Assembly: GCA_023336855.1 (NCBI GenBank)
Contig: JAMBLK010000277.1
Location: 1 to 6,657 of the forward strand
Length of the DNA stretch: 6,657 bases
Source: Actinomycetes bacterium
Lineage (GTDB): Bacteria; Actinomycetota; Acidimicrobiia; Spongiisociales; UBA5794
Direction: 5' to 3'
Part shown: positions 1-6,657 of the stretch, in pieces
How the letters are laid out: every line of letters starts with the position of its first letter
How positions within the stretch are numbered: position 1 is the first letter of the stretch
Notes under the pieces: generated by a model
Database searches by the model: none
Seen by the model: the letters and a program-made list of their open reading frames with translations, nothing else
Told to the model about the DNA's origin: nothing
Position numbers and translations under genes: made by a program

Positions 1-1296
1 ACAACGCTCTACGTCCTCCCGGACATCACCGACGATCCGGTCACGACGTCCATCGATGTCGTCGGCCGCATCGACCCCACCGGCGGATTCAACGCAGACG
101 TCTGGGTCCACAGCGGCATCGCCTACCTCAGCACGTTCGGATTGGGCGAGACCTGCCCGGCGACCGGTGTCCGGCGATACGACGTGACCGACCCGACAGC
201 ACCGGTCGCGTTGGGATCGATCTCAGGGGACTTCACCGGCACCAGCACGGAGGCGGTGTGGGCGGGGAGAGTCGACAACGATCGGTTCTCCGGCGACCTG
301 GCGATCGTGGCCCACCAACCGTGCAACCCGGACGACTCGAGTGCGTTCCGTGGTCTTGTCCTCTACGACGTCACCGATCCATCGCTGCCGGTGCAGTTGG
401 GCACATACGAGGCCGGAGCCGGAACGCTCGGGATCCACAGCTTCGACGTGTGGGTTGACGAGGGCAGAACCCTTGTGGTCGCCGCGGTGCCGAACTCGTT
501 CCTCGATCACGCAGACGCCCTCGGCGATGTCCGCATCATCGACGTCACCGATCCTGCGAATCCCGTGGATGTCGCCGACTGGGACTTCCGACGCGACGCC
601 GAGACGGTGGTCAGAGATGCCGTTCTCGCCGACGCCGATCCACGAGACTTCCACGTGGGGGGCATCACGCTGGATCAGGACGGGGAACGCGCCTTCGTTG
701 CCAACTGGGATGCCGGCGTCGTCGTTCTCGACCTTGCCGATCCGGCGAACCCCGAAGCCGTCGGTCGGACGGCATCGCTCGGGTACCGGGAGGGGAACTC
801 GGAGTCGACCGCCTTCGACCCGGCCACCGGCGTCCTCGTCGTGAATCATCAGGACCTCGACCCCCTCGACGATGAACCAGGGATGGAGTCGTGGGGTGTC
901 AGCGTCGTGTTTGACGCCGGTGGACGGGATGACCCGTCGCAGCCTTCTGTCTACTCGATCGAGGGTGCTCTCCCGGATGCCGAAGGACGACTGGCGCTCG
1001 ACGGGATCTACTCGGCTCACGAGGGTGTGGTCGCCGGTGACTATCTCTACGCCGTGTTGCTCTCGGGTGGCCTGCGCGTCGTCGACCTCTTCAATCCGAC
1101 CGGAGCCGTCGAAGTGGCATCCTTCATCCCTCCCGTGCGAGTTGACCCGCAGGAGCACTTCGTTGCTCCGAACGGCAACATCGCGATGCCGCTGCTCTGG
1201 TCGGTTCATGTGGTCGACGATCTCATCTACGCGTCGGACGCCAACACCGGTCTCTGGATCCTCCGGTTATCCGATCCGCCGATCGGCACCGACTGA
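1..1296 (+). CDS. LVIVD-repeat beta-propeller protein, 5' end missing
   Basis: The reading frame is open from the first base, so the true start and any signal peptide lie outside the window; 431 codons are visible before TGA at 1294-1296. The protein is built from repeated blade units, each a hydrophobic strand ending in a D-[VIL]-x-[DN]-P turn: YDVTDP at residues 60-65 and 122-127, IDVTDP near 180-185, LDLADP at 243-248, VDLFNP at 361-366, and a final ILRLSDP just before the C terminus. This spacing and the form 'xVxxxDVTDPxxPxxxG' are typical of LVIVD proteins, usually exported or surface-attached propellers of unknown biochemical role. Histidines recur at blade edges (GIHSFDV, DFHVGG, SAHEG), as is common in the family. 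Only two cysteines are seen, at residues 52 and 108, which could form a disulfide outside the cell. A TTG at 142 could be read as a start, but the homologous pattern continues upstream of it, so it is internal. Fold is fairly sure; function unknown. Confidence 0.85.
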   Translation, partial: TTLYVLPDITDDPVTTSIDVVGRIDPTGGFNADVWVHSGIAYLSTFGLGETCPATGVRRYDVTDPTAPVALGSISGDFTGTSTEAVWAGRVDNDRFSGDLAIVAHQPCNPDDSSAFRGLVLYDVTDPSLPVQLGTYEAGAGTLGIHSFDVWVDEGRTLVVAAVPNSFLDHADALGDVRIIDVTDPANPVDVADWDFRRDAETVVRDAVLADADPRDFHVGGITLDQDGERAFVANWDAGVVVLDLADPANPEAVGRTASLGYREGNSESTAFDPATGVLVVNHQDLDPLDDEPGMESWGVSVVFDAGGRDDPSQPSVYSIEGALPDAEGRLALDGIYSAHEGVVAGDYLYAVLLSGGLRVVDLFNPTGAVEVASFIPPVRVDPQEHFVAPNGNIAMPLLWSVHVVDDLIYASDANTGLWILRLSDPPIGTD

Positions 1297-1315
1297 GAAG
1301 ACAGGCGGGCAGGGC

Positions 1316-1490
1316 ACGTATGACGAAGTACGAGTGACGTAGTACGACCCGGATCAGACAGGAGACATCCTCTTCTCGAGGTTCGCGATTGACGCTTTGA
1401 GTTTCTCGAGGTGCTCGGGTGAAACCCCAGCGGATTCCCCGTCAACGAGGCCTCGGAGTCGTACTACGTCACTCTTACTACGTGCTACGT
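1316..1490. repeat. Inverted pair of degenerate 7-bp tandem repeat arrays
   Basis: The left arm is a head-to-tail run of heptamers beginning at 1316, 1323, 1330 and 1337, with a partial one at 1344; every unit starts with ACG and the fullest form is ACGTAGT. The right arm carries the same unit in reverse complement: units at 1456, 1463, 1470, 1477 and 1484, of which 1463 and 1477 are exactly ACTACGT. The arms pair: 1332-1347 and 1459-1474 are perfect 16-bp reverse complements, and the next 16 bp outward (1316-1331 against 1475-1490) match at 12 of 16 positions. The 111-bp spacer is not repetitive in the same way. No flanking target-site duplication is visible. It could be a protein-binding array, a transcript stem that ends the upstream gene, or a dispersed intergenic repeat of this genome; the sequence alone does not decide. 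Confidence 0.8.
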
Positions 1491-1518
1491 TTCCATACGC
1501 TGTTCTCCCTTGCGACAC
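1354..1518 (-). CDS. Doubtful small ORF, 54 residues, amphipathic C terminus
   Basis: Reading leftward, a GTG at 1518-1516 opens 54 codons ending with TGA at 1356-1354. The N-terminal half runs through the right heptamer array, but the last 28 residues look protein-like: a short loop (DGESAGVSPE) followed by a charged amphipathic helix with HLEKLK and NLEKRM ten residues apart. These two motifs account for the duplicated TTCTCGAGGT seen in the DNA. Against it: no convincing ribosome binding site precedes the GTG, the frame is open further upstream as is common in GC-rich DNA, and half the product would be encoded by repeat units. It may be a real small protein, the tail of a decayed gene, or chance. 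I do not recognise a family. Confidence 0.2.
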   Translation of the reverse strand: MSQGRTAYGNVARSKSDVVRLRGLVDGESAGVSPEHLEKLKASIANLEKRMSPV

Positions 1519-1538
1519 ACGACCCGTGGCCCCGTCGG

Positions 1539-1544
1539 TAGTAT
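1539..1544 (+). promoter_or_regulatory. Possible -10 element upstream of the kinase gene
   Basis: TAGTAT fits the actinobacterial TANNNT -10 pattern and would place a transcript start about 40 bp before the kinase ATG. No good -35 hexamer is found at 16-19 bp; the nearest TTGCGA (1510-1515) is 23 bp away. Weak call, but the operon needs a promoter somewhere after the repeat region. Confidence 0.25.
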
Positions 1545-1575
1545 CTGATCGGCCCGGTCGTGCTGCAGATCTCTT

Positions 1576-1579
1576 GGAG
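1576..1579 (+). promoter_or_regulatory. Ribosome binding site choosing the kinase start
   Basis: GGAG sits 10 bp before the ATG at 1590. It supports that ATG over the in-frame GTG at 1560, which would add ten residues of non-conserved sequence and has no comparable purine tract at a suitable distance. Confidence 0.5.
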
Positions 1580-1589
1580 TGAATCGTCC

Positions 1590-2237
1590 ATGCAGGGAGA
1601 TGTCATCCTCGTTGGTGAGGAGCACCGACGCGTAGCCAACGCCATCATCGATCACCTGATCGACGAGATACTCGGTGCACCCCGTCGCTTCACGGTGACC
1701 GTCGCAGGCGAGTCGGGAAGCGGCAAATCGGAGGTCGGTCGAGCATTGGCCGACGCGCTCGCAGAACGCAGCGTTGAAGCGGTGGTGCTCCAGCAGGACG
1801 ACTACTACGTCCTTCCACCGACGTTCAACGATGCCGCCCGGCGAGCGAACTTCGCGTGGGTCGGCACCACCGAGGTCCGCCTCGACCTCCTCGATGACCA
1901 CCTGGCAGTTGCCCGGTCCGGCGGGATCGGTGTCGTCAAACCGCTCGTCATCTACTCGGAGAACCGCATCGACGAAGAGGAGATCTCCTACGAGGGGGTC
2001 GGCGTCGTCATCGCCGAGGGCGTCTACACGTCGCTGTGCGAACACGTAGATTGCCGGATCTTCATCGATCGCAATCGGCTCGAAACCCTCGAGCACCGTA
2101 TGAAGCGCGGGCGTGAGATGTTCGACCCGTTCGTCGAGAAGGTCCTCGTCGAGGAGCACGCGATTATCTCGCAGCATCGCAGTCGCGCCGATGTGATCAT
2201 CACGCGCGACTATGACCTGGACTTCGATCCGGAATGA
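1590..2237 (+). CDS. Uridine kinase/phosphoribulokinase-fold P-loop kinase
   Basis: A 215-residue cytoplasmic protein that should transfer phosphate from ATP to a small hydroxyl-bearing substrate. An N-terminal helix precedes a Walker A loop, GESGSGKS, at residues 40-47. QQDDYY at 68-73 matches the catalytic Asp-containing [QD]DxFY segment of uridine kinases. NFAW...LDLLDDHL at 87-105 matches the 'NFDHPDAFDxxLLxxHL' segment, and VVIAEGVYTSL at 139-149 the 'VVIVEGI' strand. R170-R175 (RMKRGR) fits the arginine-rich lid, and RADVII at 199-204 the C-terminal 'ADIII' strand. Length is normal for the family. Oddities: the HPD of the substrate segment is replaced by WVGT, and the 'PxYDF' motif reads PLVIYSENR, so uridine is unlikely to be the substrate even though automatic annotation would say uridine kinase. 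Its stop overlaps the next gene's ATG by 4 bp, implying translational coupling. Fold sure; substrate unknown. Confidence 0.85.
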   Translation: MQGDVILVGEEHRRVANAIIDHLIDEILGAPRRFTVTVAGESGSGKSEVGRALADALAERSVEAVVLQQDDYYVLPPTFNDAARRANFAWVGTTEVRLDLLDDHLAVARSGGIGVVKPLVIYSENRIDEEEISYEGVGVVIAEGVYTSLCEHVDCRIFIDRNRLETLEHRMKRGREMFDPFVEKVLVEEHAIISQHRSRADVIITRDYDLDFDPE

Positions 2238-4354
2238 CAGCAGAGATTCATCCGGGTGCTGAGGCCTACGCCAACGGTGATACGTCATCGGTCGTGGGCT
2301 TCCGGCCTCAGGATGCCGTAGCCACACCGCTGGCCGACGTCCTCGGTCTGCTGACACGGCGGTACAGGACCGCAGTGACGATCGCCCTGTCCGACGAGGC
2401 GGTAGATCTCTCCCGTCCTCTCACAGAACTTCCTGAGGCCGTGCGTTCACCACGCTCGGCCGAAGCCGACTCGTCGTGGGTGAAGCGCACGAACATGGCC
2501 GGCATCAACGTCCGCACCGTTGGGGACTACGGGGGCGTCGTGAAGTACGCGATGACGCTGCCCGCGTCCACAGACTCGATCCATCTGCTGCCGGTGTGGG
2601 AGCCGGGAGTGGTCAGGAGCCTCTACGGGATCGCTTCGTGGAATCTCAACACTGAGTTCTTCTCCGACGAACTTCTTGAGTACTCCCCGAACCTCGACAC
2701 GGTCGAGAAGCAGTTGCGGGCCGTCTCCAATCTGCTGCACGTGACCGGCCGGACCGTCGGTATGGATGTCATCCCACACACCGACCGGTTCTCCGAGCCT
2801 GCCCTCTGCACCCCCGACCTCTTCGAGTGGATGAAGGTCAGCGATCGTCGCATCGTTGACCATTCCGACGGACTCGTTCGCACCGTCGAAGATGCTGTGT
2901 TCGCCTGGTTGAAGAAGCAGGGTCCGGCCGTCGACGGTGTGACCATGCCCAGGGGCACCGAGGAGCTGTACGACCTCGACGAGGACACCAGGCTCCGTCT
3001 GCTCTTCGGTGATAGGTCTGATCTCTTCGGGCGAAACGATCGCCGCGTCGACCTCATCATGCATCTGAAGTGGTTCGGCCTCGAACCGGTTCCGGCAACG
3101 ATGGGTGTTCCCTTTCGCGGGATCGACGTCGATCCCGATCCGTCACATACGGCGATAGACGACCACGGGATGGAGTGGCCGGACTTCGTCATGTCCCGGC
3201 CCAAGTTCATGTCGCGGGTCTTCTCGCCGCTCGCCCGATTCAAGCTGTACGAGAGGATCGATGGCAACGCCGAGTGGGAGATCGATTTCGATCGGCCGCG
3301 GACCGAGGTGTGGGACTACATATGCCGCCGATATGCCACGACCCAGCACGTCGGCAATTTCGACTTCATGCGGGGAGACATGTCGCACGTGCAGATGCGT
3401 CCCAACGGTGTGCCGGCCGTTGTCGACGAGTACTACGACATCCTGGCCGCCGTGAAGATGCACATTCAGCGTGTGGCGTCTGCTCCGTGGTTCGGGTACT
3501 TCGCCGAGTCGTTCCTCCCGGCACGCGACGTATTCCAGTTCGGCGAGGAGCTCGACCACCTCGAAGCCTCCCTCGCAGATGCCACGCTTGGTGACCTTCA
3601 GTCGACTGTGGTGGGTGATCACGAGTATCTCCGCCGGTTCCGGCGCTACCTCGATGACCTGGCAACCCGCCGGACCGCACCCGCCTACACCGTGATGACC
3701 GCAGACAAGGACGACCCCCGCTTCGACGAGATGTATCGGGAGGGGAACGAGACGCGGCTGTTCACGGCCTTGTTTCTGCCGGACATGCCGACGTACACCG
3801 GTCTCGGTTTCGAGATACGGGACGTGCACTGGGAACCGGTGGAGAACGAGCGTTACACGAAGCTGTTCGTTTTCCGCGAAGAGGGCGAGTCGAACATCTA
3901 TCCGTCGAAGGCCCGGTTCGGCGATGACTTCATCTGGGGAAGCAACGACGGACTCTTCGACCGGATCACGGATCTGCGGGTCTTTGCTGAAGCCGTTCTT
4001 CCCGGGATTGTCGATTCGATCACCCGGTGGCTCATCCCCCCGGATGCGACGACGCTGCGCGGAATAGGGGCGTGGACCCAGGATCCGATGACGATGCCGG
4101 GGGACGCTGATCGGTTCGTGTTCGTCGTGAACTACGACCTGACCTCCGACTCCGGGTATTTCGGGATCCCGGCTCTCCCGATCGGCGTCACGCTTGAACC
4201 GGTCTTCTCGACCAGAGGCGCCGATCATCTACCCGGCGAGACCCTCCGGCACAGCGGATTCTTCCATCGCCTCGAGAACCTGGCCCCCGGCGAAGGACGG
4301 GCCTATCGGATCGAGCCAGCCGGAGGCCGCGCCATACACCGCGGGTCTTCGTAG
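2234..4354 (+). CDS. GH13-like (alpha-amylase family) glycosidase or transglycosidase
   Basis: A 706-residue protein starting at the ATG shared with the kinase stop (ATGA); stop TAG at 4352-4354. No signal peptide or membrane segment, so cytoplasmic. After a non-catalytic N terminus (about 1-90), LLPVWEP (118-124) and SLYGIASWN (129-137) fit the first strands of a GH13 TIM barrel. Region I-like GMDVIPHTD is at 176-184. A long insert follows, as for a domain B (about 190-370). Region II-like FMRGDMSH at 378-385 gives D382 as nucleophile; FAES at 423-426 gives E425 as acid/base; ADKDDPRF at 490-497 resembles region IV 'NHDxPRF' with D493 as the third carboxylate. The II-III and III-IV spacings are normal for GH13. 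The C-terminal part (about 625-695) has VFVVNYD and a closing LAPGEGRAYRIEP, like the usual amylase beta-sandwich. Region I lacks the Asn before His and region IV has Lys for His, so it is divergent; hydrolase, transferase or phosphorylase activity cannot be told apart. A non-catalytic relative is possible. Confidence 0.72.
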   Translation: MTAEIHPGAEAYANGDTSSVVGFRPQDAVATPLADVLGLLTRRYRTAVTIALSDEAVDLSRPLTELPEAVRSPRSAEADSSWVKRTNMAGINVRTVGDYGGVVKYAMTLPASTDSIHLLPVWEPGVVRSLYGIASWNLNTEFFSDELLEYSPNLDTVEKQLRAVSNLLHVTGRTVGMDVIPHTDRFSEPALCTPDLFEWMKVSDRRIVDHSDGLVRTVEDAVFAWLKKQGPAVDGVTMPRGTEELYDLDEDTRLRLLFGDRSDLFGRNDRRVDLIMHLKWFGLEPVPATMGVPFRGIDVDPDPSHTAIDDHGMEWPDFVMSRPKFMSRVFSPLARFKLYERIDGNAEWEIDFDRPRTEVWDYICRRYATTQHVGNFDFMRGDMSHVQMRPNGVPAVVDEYYDILAAVKMHIQRVASAPWFGYFAESFLPARDVFQFGEELDHLEASLADATLGDLQSTVVGDHEYLRRFRRYLDDLATRRTAPAYTVMTADKDDPRFDEMYREGNETRLFTALFLPDMPTYTGLGFEIRDVHWEPVENERYTKLFVFREEGESNIYPSKARFGDDFIWGSNDGLFDRITDLRVFAEAVLPGIVDSITRWLIPPDATTLRGIGAWTQDPMTMPGDADRFVFVVNYDLTSDSGYFGIPALPIGVTLEPVFSTRGADHLPGETLRHSGFFHRLENLAPGEGRAYRIEPAGGRAIHRGSS

Positions 4355-4385
4355 GAGGCGCGGAGGACTCGCCGCGGTCGGCCGG

Positions 4386-4391
4386 TACCAT
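4386..4391 (+). promoter_or_regulatory. Possible -10 element upstream of the aminopeptidase gene
   Basis: TACCAT fits the TANNNT pattern and lies 32 bp before the GTG start in the 69-bp gap. No convincing -35 is seen. The gap also holds no clear terminator, so read-through from the GH13-like gene is equally possible. Confidence 0.2.
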
Positions 4392-4410
4392 TCGCCCGTT
4401 CACCCAGTGA

Positions 4411-4417
4411 AGAGGAG
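4411..4417 (+). promoter_or_regulatory. Strong ribosome binding site fixing a GTG start
   Basis: AGAGGAG lies 6 bp before the GTG at 4424, an ideal spacing. It decides the start, since no ATG exists nearby in frame and the protein then begins directly with the conserved N-terminal M1 segment YRLPRTVIPSHYEL. Confidence 0.75.
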
Positions 4418-4423
4418 CATCCC

Positions 4424-6657
4424 GTGCCGTCTGAAGCCGACTACCGCCTGCCTCGAACCGTCATCCCCAGTCACTACGAACTGGCGCTGACCCCGGACCT
4501 TGCCGGTGCCACATTCGGAGGACACGTCGTGATCGACGTGGACGTGTCCGAGTCCGTTTCTGAGATCGTTCTGAACACCGCCGAGTTGACCTTGCGCTCC
4601 GTCGTTCTCTCGAGCGAAGACGGACAGCGGCTCGAAGCGACGACCGAGACCGACGGCGACGCAGAGCGGGCGACGTTGACGTTTGCGTCGATGATCGACC
4701 CCGGTGCCTGGAAGCTCGAGATCTCGTTTGATGGAACTCTCAACGACGATCTGCGCGGCTTCTACCGATCCGTCTACACGGACCCCGAAGGGAACGAAAA
4801 GACGATCGCAACGACCCAGTTCGAGGCGACCGAAGCCCGCCGTGCCTTCCCATGCTGGGATGAGCCGGATCTGAAGGCGACGTTCGGTGTGACGCTGGTC
4901 GTTGATGACGGTCTCACTGCGATTTCGAATGCTGCCGAGATCGGTCGGGAGACGGCTGGCGACGACAAGGTCGTCGTGCGGTTCGCGAAAACCATGAAGA
5001 TGTCGACCTACCTCGTCGCCTTCATCGTCGGGGAGCTCGACGTGACCGACACCGTTGACGTCGACGGCATCCCACTGCGAATCGCCTTCCCGCCGGGCAA
5101 GGCCCACCTCACGGAATTCGCCCTCGACATCGCAGCCTTCTCTCTGCGGTACTACGCCGAGTACTACGACATCCCATACCCCGGCGACAAGATGGACAAG
5201 ATCGCCATTCCGGATTTCGCGTGGGGAGCGATGGAGAACCTCGGGGCCGTCACCTACCGCGAGACGGCGCTGCTCGTCGATGTTCGCAAGGCGACGCAGA
5301 ACGAGATGATGCGGGTAGCCGAGGTCATCGCCCACGAGATCGCCCACATGTGGTTCGGAGACCTGGTCACGATGAAGTGGTGGAACGGAATCTGGCTCAA
5401 CGAAGCATTCGCCACGTTCGCCTCGATGAAGTGCGTCGACGCATATCGGCCCGACTGGAAGGTCTGGCTCACGTTCTCCGGGGACCGGGTCCACTCGATG
5501 GAGACCGACGCTCTGGCAGCGACCCGACCGATCGAGATCCCTGTGGCGTCTCCCGAAGAAGCGAACGCGATGTTCGACTCGCTCACCTATGAAAAGGGCG
5601 CCTCGATGCTCCGGATGCTCGAGCAGTATCTCGGCGAAGAATCGTTCCGTCTCGGTGTGAGCAACTACCTGAAGGAGAACGCCTACGGCAACACCGACGG
5701 CAAGGATCTGTGGTCGGCGCTCGAGAAGGCATCCGGTGAGCCGGTCATGGAGATCATGGACACATGGATCTTCCAGGGCGGCTTTCCGCGACTAAGCGTT
5801 GAGGGAGAACCGGGCGCCTACACAATCACGCAAGAGCAGTTCAGGTACATCGGTGACGGTGAAAAGCGTTGGAAGCTGCCCGTGCTCCTCCGATCGTCGG
5901 AGGGCGAGCAGAGGCTCCTCCTCTCCGAGAAGAGCGCAACGGTCGACGCCGGGGACGACCTTGTCGTCAACGCCGGTGGTAACGGTTTCTACCGCGTCGC
6001 GTATTCGCCCGAGCTACGGACCGGGATACACAGCCGTCTCTCGTCACTCACGGGCGATGAGCGATACGCCACGGTCTCCGACGCATGGGCCGACGTGCTC
6101 AAGGGCGGCTCCGAGGCGGCGGACTACCTGGCGCTCGTCGGCGGGCTCGGTGATGAGACCGAGGTTGACGTGTGGCAGCGGATCCTTGCCGGACTCGGCG
6201 AACTCGACCGCGTCGCATCACCCGATGTCCGCCCGGCTATCCAGGGGTTCGTTCGCGACCTTGTCTCCGACAAGGTCGACGAGATGGGTTGGACTCCGGC
6301 CGAAGGAGAAGACGATCGCAGCAGGAAGCTCCGAGGAACGCTGGTGACGGCTCTCGGAAACCTCGGGGATGATGTTGCAACGCAGCGCAAGGCACGCCTC
6401 GTTCACGACGAGGTCCGGTGGGGCGAGAGCGCCGTCGATGCTGAAGTCGCAGACGCAGCGCTGAGCATCGTGGCCTCGAATGGAGACATCGATGACTTCG
6501 AGCGGTTCCTGACGATCTCTGATGAGTCGGAGACACCACAGGAGGTCGTGAAGTACCTTCGTGCGGCGGCCATCGTTCCGGATCGAGAGGGCAGCGAGAA
6601 GCTCTTCCAGATGGTGATCGACGGAGATATCCGTCGACAGGACGCCTTCTGGGTCAT
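4424..6657 (+). CDS. pepN: M1-family zinc aminopeptidase (PepN type), 3' end missing
   Basis: The enzyme removes N-terminal amino acids from peptides, a late step of cytoplasmic protein turnover. The frame stays open to the right edge, giving 744 residues of a family usually about 830-880 long. The N-terminal beta domain (1-200) begins with YRLPRTVIPSHYEL and contains TQFEATEARRAFPCWDEP (131-148), typical of M1. The catalytic domain has GAMEN at 268-272 (binds the substrate amino terminus) and HEIAH at 304-308 followed by E327, the exact HExxH-x18-E zinc site. Y389 in SLTYEKGASML is the transition-state tyrosine. A beta domain (about 455-530) ends in NAGGNGFYRVAY, and the rest is the ERAP1-like helical C-terminal domain. 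There is no signal peptide, so it is cytosolic. All catalytic residues are intact. It follows the GH13-like gene by 69 bp with its own strong ribosome binding site; a functional link to that gene is not evident. Confidence 0.95.
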   Translation, partial: MPSEADYRLPRTVIPSHYELALTPDLAGATFGGHVVIDVDVSESVSEIVLNTAELTLRSVVLSSEDGQRLEATTETDGDAERATLTFASMIDPGAWKLEISFDGTLNDDLRGFYRSVYTDPEGNEKTIATTQFEATEARRAFPCWDEPDLKATFGVTLVVDDGLTAISNAAEIGRETAGDDKVVVRFAKTMKMSTYLVAFIVGELDVTDTVDVDGIPLRIAFPPGKAHLTEFALDIAAFSLRYYAEYYDIPYPGDKMDKIAIPDFAWGAMENLGAVTYRETALLVDVRKATQNEMMRVAEVIAHEIAHMWFGDLVTMKWWNGIWLNEAFATFASMKCVDAYRPDWKVWLTFSGDRVHSMETDALAATRPIEIPVASPEEANAMFDSLTYEKGASMLRMLEQYLGEESFRLGVSNYLKENAYGNTDGKDLWSALEKASGEPVMEIMDTWIFQGGFPRLSVEGEPGAYTITQEQFRYIGDGEKRWKLPVLLRSSEGEQRLLLSEKSATVDAGDDLVVNAGGNGFYRVAYSPELRTGIHSRLSSLTGDERYATVSDAWADVLKGGSEAADYLALVGGLGDETEVDVWQRILAGLGELDRVASPDVRPAIQGFVRDLVSDKVDEMGWTPAEGEDDRSRKLRGTLVTALGNLGDDVATQRKARLVHDEVRWGESAVDAEVADAALSIVASNGDIDDFERFLTISDESETPQEVVKYLRAAAIVPDREGSEKLFQMVIDGDIRRQDAFWV

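Larger units (their letters stand above)
1297..1589. other. Intergenic region with repeat arrays
   Basis: This 293-bp gap separates the propeller gene from the kinase gene. It holds the two inverted heptamer arrays (1316-1347 and 1456-1490), a perfect 10-bp palindrome CGAGGCCTCG at 1446-1455, and a 10-bp direct repeat TTCTCGAGGT at 1373-1382 and 1403-1412. A doubtful minus-strand ORF and a weak promoter-like site lie in its right half. I see no T-tract after a hairpin, so no classical intrinsic terminator for the upstream gene, and no tRNA or other recognisable RNA. Confidence 0.7.

Noticed and set aside
223..1209. Minus-strand ORF of 328 codons
   Set aside because: Mirror of the propeller repeats; the repetitive IGDVDD-like pattern is only the antisense of the DVTDP codons.
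1297..1350. Intrinsic terminator for the propeller gene
   Set aside because: The local stem is weak and no T-tract follows; only the distant arm could pair strongly.
1316..1490. Transposon or MITE with terminal inverted repeats
   Set aside because: No target-site duplication flanks the arms, no transposase is present, and the arms are tandem heptamers rather than unique terminal repeats.
1316..1490. CRISPR array
   Set aside because: The repeat unit is only 7 bp with no spacers between units, and the two arms are inverted, not direct.
1560..1589. GTG at 1560 as the kinase start
   Set aside because: The ATG at 1590 has a GGAG ten bases upstream and starts just before the conserved part; the extra ten residues show no family resemblance.
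1485..2357. Minus-strand ORF of 290 codons covering the kinase
   Set aside because: Antisense to a gene with an intact P-loop and kinase motifs, and it crosses the ATGA coupling site of the operon.
3143..4228. Long minus-strand ORF of 361 codons
   Set aside because: Antisense to the GH13-like gene across its catalytic motifs; no ribosome binding site or family resemblance seen.
4355..4423. Terminator hairpin between the GH13-like and aminopeptidase genes
   Set aside because: A GCGCGGAG / CTCGCCGC pairing matches only 6 of 8 positions and has no T-tract after it.
4400..5494. Long minus-strand ORF of 364 codons
   Set aside because: It lies opposite the aminopeptidase gene, whose zinc-site and GAMEN motifs prove the + strand frame. 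The minus product is low in recognisable motifs and rich in residues typical of antisense frames in GC-rich DNA.

Overview
The window is GC-rich, densely packed bacterial chromosome. All three long genes I accept as real, and the partial gene at the left edge, lie on the + strand. The acidic proteins, the GTG start and the strong preference for G or C at third codon positions suggest an actinobacterium, possibly of the Acidimicrobiia type. No marker gene is present, so this placement is an inference.

Layout: (1) Positions 1-1296 hold the 3' part of a gene for a LVIVD-type beta-propeller protein, probably exported. (2) Positions 1297-1589 are intergenic. They hold two facing arrays of a degenerate 7-bp tandem repeat (consensus near ACGTAGT), which together form a long inverted repeat around about 110 bp. 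A doubtful small minus-strand ORF lies between and across the arms, and a weak promoter-like site precedes the next gene. (3) Positions 1590-2237 encode a small P-loop kinase of the uridine kinase/phosphoribulokinase fold. It overlaps by 4 bp (ATGA) with (4) 2234-4354, a 706-residue protein of the GH13 alpha-amylase type with unusual catalytic motifs. (5) After a 69-bp gap, 4424 to the right edge encodes an M1-family zinc aminopeptidase (PepN type), lacking only its C-terminal end. This last gene has no stop codon inside the window.

The most interesting unit is the translationally coupled kinase and GH13-like pair. Neither protein has an export signal, so both should act in the cytoplasm, plausibly in one pathway in which a glycoside is cleaved, transferred or phosphorolysed and a sugar, polyol or nucleoside-like compound is phosphorylated. 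The kinase has lost several residues that bind uridine in true uridine kinases, so its substrate is open. The heptamer arrays are the main non-coding feature. The propeller gene and the aminopeptidase show no clear functional link to the pair.
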